A DNA stretch of 36,253 bases. It comes from Nitrososphaeraceae archaeon (GTDB lineage Archaea > Thermoproteota > Nitrososphaeria > Nitrososphaerales > Nitrososphaeraceae). The notes under the pieces were generated by a model that saw only the letters and a list, made by a program, of their open reading frames with translations, did no database searches and was not told the DNA's origin. The stretch is from contig JAICEO010000004.1 in the NCBI GenBank assembly GCA_025924135.1, forward strand, positions 1 to 36,253. The letters are read 5' to 3'. The first letter of the stretch is position 1; each line of letters begins with the position of its first letter. This document shows, piece after piece, positions 26,901-34,485 of this stretch. A program made the position numbers and the translations under genes.

Positions 26901-26978
26901 GAGCAATTGAGAAAAAAACAGTTAGAAATAGAAAATATTGAAGATAAAAGAAAACTAAAAGGTAACAAGACAAAATAA
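23934..26978 (+). CDS. CopC-CopD-Ig-like-beta-propeller fusion (copper handling)
   Basis: 1014-residue multidomain protein. Signal peptide 1-32 (cut after VYA) exposes mature His33, and a CopC domain follows (33-135), with YFSEPI and a DGH motif (D118, H120). The N-terminal His and D-x-H are the Cu(II) ligands known for CopC. A CopD membrane domain with about eight helices spans 160-470 and has candidate ligands in ISHSAA (H299) and DYFHGIAASFWIGGL (H315). An Ig-like/YtkA-type domain (about 500-600) comes next, then a Vgb/NHL-like beta-propeller (about 615-945) with repeats of the type NIWMSIIQDNSLLKFD and NLWIAQHVSDTLAILD. A C-terminal membrane helix (about 967-985) and basic tail end it. 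Start GTG 23934. Topology puts the sensor-like propeller outside. Copper import or scavenging for ammonia oxidation is inferred. Confidence 0.9.
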   Translation: MRELKKKIFLSSSLIFFSLVCITSYFPTHVYAHPIITDSNPTQFQSLKKPPDRVTVYFSEPIVLPYSQISVIDSEGNKVDEGNPQNYNGDTSTISIPVKTDIGEGTFTINTKVLSAVDGHVVDGSVVYSIGEGEADFSQVKSKSKDIGHLLSIDNSLSRIPGSVGQSVIVGASFIFLWIQKPLSKYEWVKSLIQPSLYLIKRDLIKLVIIGDVLILFSIAAMVIIQASAIGGSILDVLTTEFGKIIIIRLGLALALLGFLLFCYKKFNISKKNRGKVGQFIAIMCLGLGLLFTNSMISHSAALKNFGPILIDYFHGIAASFWIGGLIFLTFIFVSKIFLIKDEELKAKIISMVIPRFSVIIIPVLGSISITGPILLWSLESNLSTTISSLYGKILIIKLTLAAIMIILGGYHQFITEKRISNLSIKQVGEKGHSKQTFANQPNFLKRFIWSLRIETFIGIGLLFVVSLMTNMVLPSGELPSSNPINNTATVNLENQVQNKDIYSTVVYSENQKIQINLDPGRLGENKIFVEFSDYNNNPTANIINATLKLSQIERGIGPILIDMQKISNGRFNAVVPISALGLWNIEIQGKTLQPNTPNTIATFEINIKPRISDLQFNITEYKSPQNSLLLYPVYQASTDSIWVGDSLPGSGRLWKFDIKNKNYQEYTINGINLITLSVFDPKNPNILWFIDPTSNILGKFNTDTNNTETYELPNKGVISGLTIDNSDNIWMSIIQDNSLLKFDINKKNFETFRIPTDNSRPSSPIYDENNNYIWFAESIGKIGRLDIQTKTISEYPNVTESNTLERTILSEPTALLLDEKNSNLYISDHEKNSLIQFNTFTSLFKEYPLTDINGLAFGMAIDAYGNLWIAQHVSDTLAILDPDTGETINIDIPTSSSFVQYLVTDSKKDVWFAEQRGNALGKVTIKFIPNNSPNMAFNPSSITDNNNNQTDSNIANKKIFNELRFNDFFGPLIIIAIAASTILFVNSSEQLRKKQLEIENIEDKRKLKGNKTK

Positions 26979-26992
26979 ATCATTTATTTTTT
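26972..26992 (+). terminator. Hairpin at the end of the CopC-CopD fusion gene
   Basis: AAAATAA (26972-26978, including the stop codon) pairs with TTATTTT (26984-26990) around a five-base loop, followed by T-rich sequence. It is weak because it contains only A-T pairs. Confidence 0.4.
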
Positions 26993-27260
26993 ATTTTCAA
27001 AGATAAAGAGGAAATAGAATCTCTATAAAAAATTAGAAGACAACTGGTATGAATCCATTATAAAGGAATATTTCAAAATATTAAAAATTACTTATAGAAA
27101 ATAAGTGATAACAGTTATAAAAACTAATAATAAATGTCTTCATAATAAAGCTAAATATTTAAAAAAATTTAATTCAATGACATATTTACTATAATAAACA
27201 TATTAAAGAATTAATCTGATTATTATAAATATTAAAAAAAAGAAAAATAGTAAGTTAGTT

Positions 27261-28400
27261 ATGAAATTAATACAAACAAAATTATTATTTGATGGTAGTA
27301 ATGAGAAAAAGAATTGTTTTATCGGAATTGAAGGAAATGAAATTAAATTTGTAGGTCATAACCAGCCATCTGGGACACACGAAATTATAGAACATTGTGA
27401 AGCCGTAACCCCTTCATTTATTGATGCTCATAGTCACATAGGTATGGTTAGAGCTGGAGAACCTTCAAATGAAGAAGAAGCAAATGAACATATGGATTCA
27501 ATTTCTCCTTTATCTAACGCTTTACATAGTATATATATGGATGACCCTTCGTTTCAAGAATCTATTGAATCAGGTATTCTATATTCAGTAGTGTTACCGG
27601 GTAGTGGAAATATAATTGGTGGTAAAGCTGTTTTGATCAGAAATTTTTCGTCAAATATAACTAATGCTTTTATATCCAATATAGGAATTAAAACAGCTTT
27701 AGGATATAATCCAAGAAGTACTATTAAATGGAAAGGAACACGGCCCTCGACAAGAATGGGAGCAATAGCACTTCTTCGTGACAATCTCTTGAAAGCTAAC
27801 AAGGCAATGAGACTTTTAGAAAAAAAGAAAAAATTGATTGAGGAAATTGATCCCCCACTAGAACTTTTCATAGATATTTTGAAAAAAAAATACAAACTAA
27901 TGGTACATGTTCACAAAGAAGATGATGTTATGATTCTGATAGATTTGATCAAAGAATTTAAAATAGAGGCAATTGCAAATCATTTATGCGATGTTCATAA
28001 TGACAACATATTTCAGCAATTACGGATCAATAAAATTCCTATTATATATGGGCCTTTGGATTCCTTTCCATACAAAGTGGAATTAAAACACGAAAGTTGG
28101 AGGAATATTGAAAAATTGTTGAGATCAAATTCTAAATTTGCATTAATGACAGATCATCCTGTACTATTACAAAGAAATCTCTTTTATTGTTTAAGACATT
28201 TATTAAGATTTGGGACTTCAAAAGCAGAAGCAATTTCAAAGATAACAAAAGAGCCCGCCGAAATAATTGGAGCACCAAATTTAGGTCAAGTAAAACCAGG
28301 CTTTAAAGCATCCCTTACTCTTTGGAACAATGATCCGTTTTTGCTGTCTAGCTATGCAAGAACAGTATTTGCAGAAGGAGAAATTGTTTACAGCGAATAG
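27261..28400 (+). CDS. Amidohydrolase, imidazolonepropionase/ArcZ-like family
   Basis: 379-residue metal-dependent hydrolase of the amidohydrolase superfamily. It shows the N-terminal beta strand cap, metal-binding HSH (H57, H59) in SFIDAHSHIGMV, HVH (H216, H218) in LMVHVHKEDD, NHL (H241) and the catalytic Asp298 in LMTDHPV. It ends with the KPGFKASLTLWNNDPF segment typical of imidazolonepropionase-like members. No carbamylated lysine is evident, so a mononuclear site is likely. No histidine-degradation genes lie nearby, so the true substrate is open. The GSGNIIGG loop is typical of this subgroup. Transcribed alone. Confidence 0.88.
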   Translation: MKLIQTKLLFDGSNEKKNCFIGIEGNEIKFVGHNQPSGTHEIIEHCEAVTPSFIDAHSHIGMVRAGEPSNEEEANEHMDSISPLSNALHSIYMDDPSFQESIESGILYSVVLPGSGNIIGGKAVLIRNFSSNITNAFISNIGIKTALGYNPRSTIKWKGTRPSTRMGAIALLRDNLLKANKAMRLLEKKKKLIEEIDPPLELFIDILKKKYKLMVHVHKEDDVMILIDLIKEFKIEAIANHLCDVHNDNIFQQLRINKIPIIYGPLDSFPYKVELKHESWRNIEKLLRSNSKFALMTDHPVLLQRNLFYCLRHLLRFGTSKAEAISKITKEPAEIIGAPNLGQVKPGFKASLTLWNNDPFLLSSYARTVFAEGEIVYSE

Positions 28401-28762
28401 CTATTATTTTTCTAATAATTTAATGGTAAAGTAACAAATAGTTTATTTTCTCTAATTATCATTTATTTAGGAATTACAAAAAATTGTCGTTGAAATTAAG
28501 AAAAAATATGATCTACAATTATATAAGAAATATACTCTAGCGGATAAGAATATTAAAGAAAATATGTTTAACCAACTCAGACTAAACTATATTTATCGTA
28601 TCTGTCAAAAAAGTTGATAACAACTATTTTGTATTTATTTAATTTTTGAAGTATTACTTAGTTATATCTTATTATTTTTAATTAAACTCAAGTGATTTAA
28701 CAACTTATGATAAAAAGAGTATATTCATAAGAATTTTAAGTTATTATTATAGATTATGAAGT
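28401..28762. other. Intergenic, 362 bases, with a start-less open frame
   Basis: Contains a plus-strand frame at 28471-28617 that is open from a TAG to TGA and encodes 48 lysine- and tyrosine-rich helical residues, but has no ATG, GTG or TTG at its start. The remaining sequence is AT-rich spacer with the promoter of the gene at 28763. Confidence 0.35.
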
Positions 28763-29299
28763 ATGGGAATCCTTACAAGTAAAGAAATTTTAAATAGGTT
28801 AAATAAAGATCTTATCATTGATCCGTTTAATATAAAAAATTTAAATCCAAATAGTTATAATTTAACTTTACATGACGAATTAAAATTTTATGATTGTGAT
28901 GTTTTAGATATGAAAAAAGAGAATTCAACTAAAATTCTAAGAATCCCTAAGGACGGACTATGGCTTGAACCTGGAGAAACATACTTGGGAAGAACAATGG
29001 AGTATACAGTAACTAAAAATTTAGTCCCAATTATTAAATCGCGGTCTTCGATAGCAAGACTTCATATAAATATAATTAATAGTGCAGGATTTGGAGATAT
29101 AGGTTACTCTGGTTATTGGACAATCCCTATTTCAGTAATAAAAAAGACAAAAGTTTATCCTTTTGTTAATATTTGTCAGATTTATTATAATGAGATTACT
29201 GGAGAAATCGATAAGGAATATAATATTAATAATAAGTACCAAAATAGCAGAGATATAATGGCCTCAAAAATATATAAAGAATTTGACTCAAAAATATAA
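28763..29299 (+). CDS. dCTP deaminase/dUTPase-family protein lacking the catalytic Glu
   Basis: 178 residues of the trimeric dUTPase/Dcd fold, which supplies dUMP precursors and keeps uracil out of DNA. Present are the N-terminal MGILTSKEILNRL, LNPNSYNLTLHD, the LEPGETYLGRTMEYT segment, the nucleotide-binding IKSRSSIARLHINI (S93-L100 core) and GFGDIGYSGYWTI. Where Dcd enzymes have Glu after 'WTL' (WTLE), this protein has Pro122 (codon 29126-29128), so the general base of deamination is absent. The Ser and Arg of RSSIARL remain. It may be a dUTPase-like hydrolase, a nucleotide-binding regulator, or inactive. Usual length is 170-190 residues, so it is not truncated. Confidence 0.85.
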   Translation: MGILTSKEILNRLNKDLIIDPFNIKNLNPNSYNLTLHDELKFYDCDVLDMKKENSTKILRIPKDGLWLEPGETYLGRTMEYTVTKNLVPIIKSRSSIARLHINIINSAGFGDIGYSGYWTIPISVIKKTKVYPFVNICQIYYNEITGEIDKEYNINNKYQNSRDIMASKIYKEFDSKI

Positions 29300-29607
29300 T
29301 ATATAATATATTTAAATAAATAAGAGAACCAAATAGCTAGAAGTAAAAAATCTTTCTACGCTGCCGCAAGGTAAATAAAGAAATCTGCAATAGAAATTAT
29401 TATTTTTAGACACTAAATAAGAATAAGTTTTTTTAAATATCTATTTAGCTTAAAAATAATCAATTGCTAATTATAGATTTTGAATTGTACTAATTAAATA
29501 ATATGTATTTATCAACTTATATAAATTTAAAATTTATCCTACTATCTATGCTTGAGTTAATCTACATTGACCTTAAATTTCATATGGAAGTAGTTCTCTT
29601 AGTTATT

Positions 29608-30894
29608 ATGGAACATGATGCCATGCTTATAGAGAAGCAGGCAGAAGAATTAAAGGTTAGAGCACGAAAAGATAGCGCAAGGTATGATCCACTATTCAAA
29701 GTGGGTACAGAGGTTGAGGCATGTTTGTTAGATGATAAAGGAAATTCAGTCAATGCTTCTCCGTTAATCAAAGAATTACAAAATTCAAAATTTTTCCAAA
29801 ATTCTGGTTGTATGATTGATTATGAGTATGGATCGGGTCAGTTTGAATTTAAAACCTCTCCAATACCTATTACAAATTTGCTAGATTTAGAAACAATATA
29901 TGAAGAATTTATAATAGAACATCTAGAAAAAGCCATTAAAAAAGTTTATAAAGAAAAAATAGTTATACCTGTCTTCCTTGGTGCAAATCCTTCTCCAAAT
30001 ATTCTTCAAGATAATATAGTTACAGATAATGATAGATATAAAAAATTATTTGAATGGCAGAGTAAATTCTCTGATATAGAATTTGAGGGCAAAAAATTTA
30101 AAGCTGCACATATAGCAGCAGCTATCCAGGGGTTTCACTTCCATTTACAGGGACGAAATCCTACATATGCAGTATTAATGTTTAATCATATTTTAAATCT
30201 TATTTCATCTTCAATAATCCTTGGTGCTAATAGCAAACTTTTTGCTGGCAAAGTATTTTCCTTTCATGAACCAAGGATATACCTTTATGATCAATCTGAA
30301 CAACAAAATTCAGGATTTCCTGCAATTCCAAATTATCCTAATAATATAGAAAATTATATAGATTATATTAAATCAAGAAAACCGATCATTGCGAGAGATT
30401 ACTTTGACCTTGAAAAAGAAAGACACGATGATGTAAGAATACGTTTGAATTCTGAATTTTATCGTGTTGAAACAAGGATAGTATCAGTACAGCCAACACC
30501 AAAAGCATTAATGGCTATGATTGAATTTTTTGTTGGGTATATATACAAAGCTATTCTTGAAGAATCTTACGGTGAAAAACTACTAAGAAGTCTTTCAATA
30601 TTGAGAGAAGAAAGACAAGCATCAGTACAATCAGGTTTTAATGCTACATCTCATTTTCCTATGGTAGATACGATAAAGGTTCAACTTGATTATGCAAGAA
30701 AAGGATTGTCTGATCTAAATGTTAAACCCGAGTTTTTAAATATATTGGATAGCAGAGTAAAAAATAGAATATCACCAAGCGAATATGTTGCATCATTATG
30801 GGACAAAAAATTTAATGGTTCAGTTGATCAAACTATATTCGAGGTAATATCTCATATATGGGAAAGAACTAAAAAAAATGAACCCATAATGTAG
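29608..30894 (+). CDS. Glutamate-cysteine ligase-like (GCS2-type) enzyme
   Basis: About 428 residues of the glutamate-cysteine ligase/carboxylate-amine ligase superfamily, which makes gamma-glutamyl peptides with ATP. Supporting segments are the N-terminal FKVGTEVEACLLDD (the Glu pair that binds Mg-ATP), CMIDYEYGSGQFEF, the histidine pair in IQGFHFHLQG, and YRVETRIVSVQPTPKALMAM, the ATP-binding strand. The acceptor could be cysteine or another amine. ATG 29608 is chosen because upstream ATGs (29503, 29584) add a hydrophobic, AT-driven stretch unlike the family. However, TTATAGAT about 28 bases before 29503 is TATA-like, so the longer 463-residue form remains possible. The next gene begins 105 bases downstream. 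Confidence 0.8.
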   Translation: MEHDAMLIEKQAEELKVRARKDSARYDPLFKVGTEVEACLLDDKGNSVNASPLIKELQNSKFFQNSGCMIDYEYGSGQFEFKTSPIPITNLLDLETIYEEFIIEHLEKAIKKVYKEKIVIPVFLGANPSPNILQDNIVTDNDRYKKLFEWQSKFSDIEFEGKKFKAAHIAAAIQGFHFHLQGRNPTYAVLMFNHILNLISSSIILGANSKLFAGKVFSFHEPRIYLYDQSEQQNSGFPAIPNYPNNIENYIDYIKSRKPIIARDYFDLEKERHDDVRIRLNSEFYRVETRIVSVQPTPKALMAMIEFFVGYIYKAILEESYGEKLLRSLSILREERQASVQSGFNATSHFPMVDTIKVQLDYARKGLSDLNVKPEFLNILDSRVKNRISPSEYVASLWDKKFNGSVDQTIFEVISHIWERTKKNEPIM

Positions 30895-30966
30895 TATGGT
30901 ATTTGCATATAATAAATTACTATTCTTTCTTTCTTTTTTATTTTTACTGATATTTCAAAATTTAAC

Positions 30967-30975
30967 TATATATTA
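30967..30975 (+). promoter_or_regulatory. TATA box for the M20 peptidase
   Basis: TATATATTA is centred about 29 bases before TTG 31000, in line with a leaderless transcript and supporting the TTG start. Confidence 0.5.
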
Positions 30976-30999
30976 TTAACATTCATAACAATAGTCAGT

Positions 31000-32448
31000 T
31001 TGAATAAGATTGACTCTATAATAGATTCACATATGGATGATCTCATCTCAGATCTTCAACTATTAATAAGACAACCAAGTGTTTCTGCTAAGAACAATGG
31101 GATTCTTGAATGTTCTCATTTAGTAAAGAAAATTATGGAAAAGGCTGGCATAAAAGCAGAATTAGTTTTTCCACAACAAACAAAAGCTAGTGATAAATAT
31201 AACACTTTCAATATAAATTCTGAACTTGATAGACATAATTTTTTACCTCCATTAATATATGGAGAAGTTCGATCAAAAGGAAATCCTCAAGGTAAAACCC
31301 TTTTGTTTTATAACCATTATGATGTTCAACCAGAAGATCCTATAGAATTATGGGAAAATAAAGATGCTTTTAGTGGTAAAATTAGTGGAAATTATATTTA
31401 TGGTAGAGGTTCATCAGATGATAAAGGTGAATTAATAACAAGAATAAAAGCAGTGGAATATCTTTTGAAAAGTTCTGGTGATGTTCCTTGTAATATAAAA
31501 TTTATTGTAGAAGGTGAAGAGGAAATTGGAAGTCCAAACTTGGAAAAATTCCTAGTACAAAATAAAGAAAAACTAAACTGTGATGGAGTAATATGGGAGT
31601 TTGGTTACATAGATGAAAAAGAAAGACCCATTATTATGTTGGGGCTCAAAGGTATCTTATATGTAGAGCTTGTAGCTAAAGGAGGACCATCACGTGATGT
31701 TCACTCTAGCCTAGCAACACTCATAGAAAATCCTGCTTGGATTCTTGTAAATGCATTAAAGACCATTCGCGATATAGATGGAAAAATTTTAATAAAAAAC
31801 TGGTATAAAGAAGTAAAAGATTTTTCAGAGGAAGAACTCGAAATATTAGATAAAGAACCTTTTGATGAGGAAGTATGCAAAAGAGAATATGGTATTAGTA
31901 AATTTTTAAATAATGTAAAGGATATTGACGCTAAAAAGTTCTATGAAGGAATGCCTACATGTAATATAAGTAGTCTAATAGCTGGATATCTTGGGAAGGG
32001 GTCTAAAACTATTATTCCAAATCAAGCTATAGCAAAATTAGATTTCCGTTTAGTTCCTAATATGGATCCGCTTATGCAATTTAAACGGCTTTGTGACCAT
32101 ATGCGAGAGCAGGGCTTTCACAAAAATTTACTTGAAATTAAATTATTACAGAAGGAGTGGCCAGCACGAACAACTCCTGTTGATCATCCTTTTATAAAAG
32201 TTGTTGAGGACTCCGCTACTGGTATATTCGCTTCTACAATAAAAAGTATATCATCAGCAGCTACAGGTCCAATGTATTACTTTATCAATATCTTAAATGC
32301 ACCTTGTGTTTGTATTGGGTCCTCGTATAAATATGGCAAGTCTCATTCACCAAATGAATTTGCTAGATTAGATTTATTAAATAAAACAACCAAATGGATT
32401 AGTACAATAATTAAAAATTTTGGAAATACAAAATATAATAATTATTGA
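31000..32448 (+). CDS. M20 family dipeptidase/metallopeptidase
   Basis: 482-residue zinc peptidase of the M20/carnosinase-like group. Metal-binding and catalytic motifs: HYDVQP (H106, D108), GRGSSDDKG (D140/D141), EGEEEIGSP (E173-E175) and the late His in GKSHSPNEF. A lid/dimerisation domain (about 210-370) contains the ARGPSRDVHSS-like segment GGPSRDVHSS. Length and motif order match dipeptidases and broader aminoacyl hydrolases; the cytoplasmic enzyme probably degrades small peptides. Start TTG 31000 is supported by TATA spacing. It follows the glutamate-cysteine-ligase-like gene by 105 bases and may or may not be co-transcribed. Confidence 0.93.
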   Translation: MNKIDSIIDSHMDDLISDLQLLIRQPSVSAKNNGILECSHLVKKIMEKAGIKAELVFPQQTKASDKYNTFNINSELDRHNFLPPLIYGEVRSKGNPQGKTLLFYNHYDVQPEDPIELWENKDAFSGKISGNYIYGRGSSDDKGELITRIKAVEYLLKSSGDVPCNIKFIVEGEEEIGSPNLEKFLVQNKEKLNCDGVIWEFGYIDEKERPIIMLGLKGILYVELVAKGGPSRDVHSSLATLIENPAWILVNALKTIRDIDGKILIKNWYKEVKDFSEEELEILDKEPFDEEVCKREYGISKFLNNVKDIDAKKFYEGMPTCNISSLIAGYLGKGSKTIIPNQAIAKLDFRLVPNMDPLMQFKRLCDHMREQGFHKNLLEIKLLQKEWPARTTPVDHPFIKVVEDSATGIFASTIKSISSAATGPMYYFINILNAPCVCIGSSYKYGKSHSPNEFARLDLLNKTTKWISTIIKNFGNTKYNNY

Positions 32449-33020
32449 AGATATTGTTAAGTCAAATCGAAAAAACCTAAATTTTAAAGTTAAGCAGTCA
32501 ATTGTTGTAGCTATATGTAGAATGATTCCATTCATTAATTTTACTAATGGTGCTATTCAAAAAAACATTTTGAAGATCTTCCCCATCTATCGATGTAAAA
32601 CTTATAATTAAGCTAAGATATAAAAATCCTACCATTACAAGGAAATATATTGGTTTTTGCATATTTTTATAATGTTGCTTAAATTTTACTTGTAACTATA
32701 GAAAAATAAATAAATATATTATTAATATTAGTAACCACAATATATCGTAATATATCAATAATTTAAGTTGAGTTTCAACATTTAATTAATTCATTTCTTT
32801 TAATTTTAATTTTTTGAAAATTCAATAATAATACTCATAATAATAAACTACCATACATTGGTGAGAAAATATCGGCTATTTTATTTAGAACAATTCGTCT
32901 AAATACTAGCACTATTTTAACCTGGTCTAAAATATTTTACAAAATAAATTTTAACTAATAAAGAGATAATATAGTCGAATTTATTCTTCGTGTTCTTTCA
33001 ATTTACCATTTAAAAAGTAC
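32449..33020. other. Intergenic, 572 bases, convergent 3' ends
   Basis: AT-rich gap between the peptidase and the arginine decarboxylase, whose genes converge. A 63-codon frame at 32420-32611 starts within the peptidase gene and shows no coding character. No clear terminator, RNA or repeat was found. Confidence 0.4.
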
Positions 33021-33617
33021 TTATAAGATAAAAACTGCAGCACTTAAAACTGTAGTCCACATTCCATCTTTATGTCCTTCTGCGGATTGAGTGAAATTCT
33101 GAGTTTTATAAATTTTACCGGATAATTTCCATTGCTCTTCTTTTTCATTCCATGTTAAAGAAGAATCGTTTGGTAAACCCATTATTGTAGCAAGCATTTC
33201 CATAGCCATATCTTCTGCATAATCACCTGCCTTTAGTGCAGTCTCTCCTGTCGAATGATGCTCAGAAAGGTATCCATATTGATCATTGTCAGCTGGATAC
33301 GCTAAACCTATCGAGGATGCAATAAGTCTATTTGGCTCATTGGTTGATGACCTAGCCATTACCGCAAATGTAATTTGACCCGGTAGAAGATATTTTCTTC
33401 CCTCCAGAATACTAATTATTTTACATTGGGGTGGCTTGATACTAGATACGGTTACTAAATTAAGATCAGAAATCTTTGCATCTCTCAATGCAAGCTCAAA
33501 ACTAGTTAAATAATCTTTGTGTACTCCTTTACCTTTTGTAAAAAAAATCGCCTTTGGAACATAATTAATAGGATTGGAAAATATGCTTGAATCTAGAGAT
33601 TTTTTATACATTAGCAA
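33021..33617 (-). CDS. pdaD: Pyruvoyl-dependent arginine decarboxylase
   Basis: 198 residues (archaeal family usually ~165, here with a C-terminal extension). Converts arginine to agmatine, the entry to polyamine synthesis and the donor for agmatidine in archaeal tRNA-Ile. The proenzyme cleaves itself between two serines to form the pyruvoyl group. The site is visible as [10 protein letters not shown] (S58-S59). Upstream, [20 protein letters not shown] matches the substrate-binding N-terminus; downstream, [29 protein letters not shown] and the acidic [20 protein letters not shown] match the beta-subunit. ATG 33617 or 33611 is possible. Alone on the minus strand. Confidence 0.92.
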   Translation of the reverse strand: MLMYKKSLDSSIFSNPINYVPKAIFFTKGKGVHKDYLTSFELALRDAKISDLNLVTVSSIKPPQCKIISILEGRKYLLPGQITFAVMARSSTNEPNRLIASSIGLAYPADNDQYGYLSEHHSTGETALKAGDYAEDMAMEMLATIMGLPNDSSLTWNEKEEQWKLSGKIYKTQNFTQSAEGHKDGMWTTVLSAAVFIL

Positions 33618-33872
33618 GATAGTAGAAAAGAGGATTATTAAGATTTTCCTGTTTAGAATAATTTTATGTTAATTTACAAAAATACTCTTTGGCTATTATA
33701 AATATACAGATTTTTATATAACTAATTATGTAATTACTGAAATGTATTCTATTTGTAATTTTCTCCATTAATTACTATCTTATAATAAAGAATATATTCA
33801 TAGCGAATTTCATCTTCTCAGATTTCATCAGTTCATTATTGTGTTTATAACTTTTAAAAACCTAAACTACAA

Positions 33873-34370
33873 TTATAACATTTTATTAATTTTTTCTATC
33901 AATAAAATAATATTTTTAATATGACTTCCATGCCAGTATAATTTATTACATCTTTTACATTTGTAAAATTCATTATTATTTTTAATCACTGTCTGATAAA
34001 TTTCATTTTTTATCAAGTTCATATCTTCTATATTTTCAAGTTTATTGTTACAAATAGAACAACGATTGTAACTTAATAAAGTGTCTATAACTTTTATTTC
34101 CAAGTTCCTAAAAATGGTAACTAAATTTTCAATTTCTGTATTTTTATTAATAATTATTGAATTACAATGATAGTGTTTTGATCTATAAAATAATTCCTTA
34201 TCACTTGTTAATAAAATTCTTTTTGTTTTCATAAGAAGATCTAATATTTCTCTATCATTGGTATTTGAAGAAATATAAATAGTATCAAATCCAAGTATTC
34301 TTAATTTTTTTGCGATTTTTCCTAACATGGCATCAGCTATAAATGCATAGTTATCTTTAATTTTGATCAC
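33873..34370 (-). CDS. Mut7-C (PIN-like) protein with zinc ribbon
   Basis: 165 residues. The N-terminal Mut7-C domain (about 8-95) shows FIADAMLGKIAKKLRILGFDT with Asp13 and LLTSDKELF with Asp57, acidic residues expected for a PIN-fold ribonuclease. The C-terminus is a zinc ribbon with C-x2-C pairs RCSICN (C104, C107) and KCKRCNKLYWHGSH (C138, C141). This domain pair is a standard archaeal family (DUF82/Mut7-C) whose activity on RNA is suggested but not defined here. Complete length, no odd features. The aconitase gene starts further right and ends 115 bases before this gene's start. Confidence 0.9.
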   Translation of the reverse strand: MIKIKDNYAFIADAMLGKIAKKLRILGFDTIYISSNTNDREILDLLMKTKRILLTSDKELFYRSKHYHCNSIIINKNTEIENLVTIFRNLEIKVIDTLLSYNRCSICNNKLENIEDMNLIKNEIYQTVIKNNNEFYKCKRCNKLYWHGSHIKNIILLIEKINKML

Positions 34371-34485
34371 CTTATGAAATAAGAATAATACATGTAGTTT
34401 TACAAAGAGAGGATTTCATAGTATTACAAAATTGAAATGATAGTAGGCATTGTATTTGTTACAATCCAATATAATATTTTTATTA

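Noticed and set aside
32420-32611. 63-codon plus-strand frame after the M20 peptidase
   Set aside because: Starts inside the peptidase gene in another frame and has no coding character or promoter.
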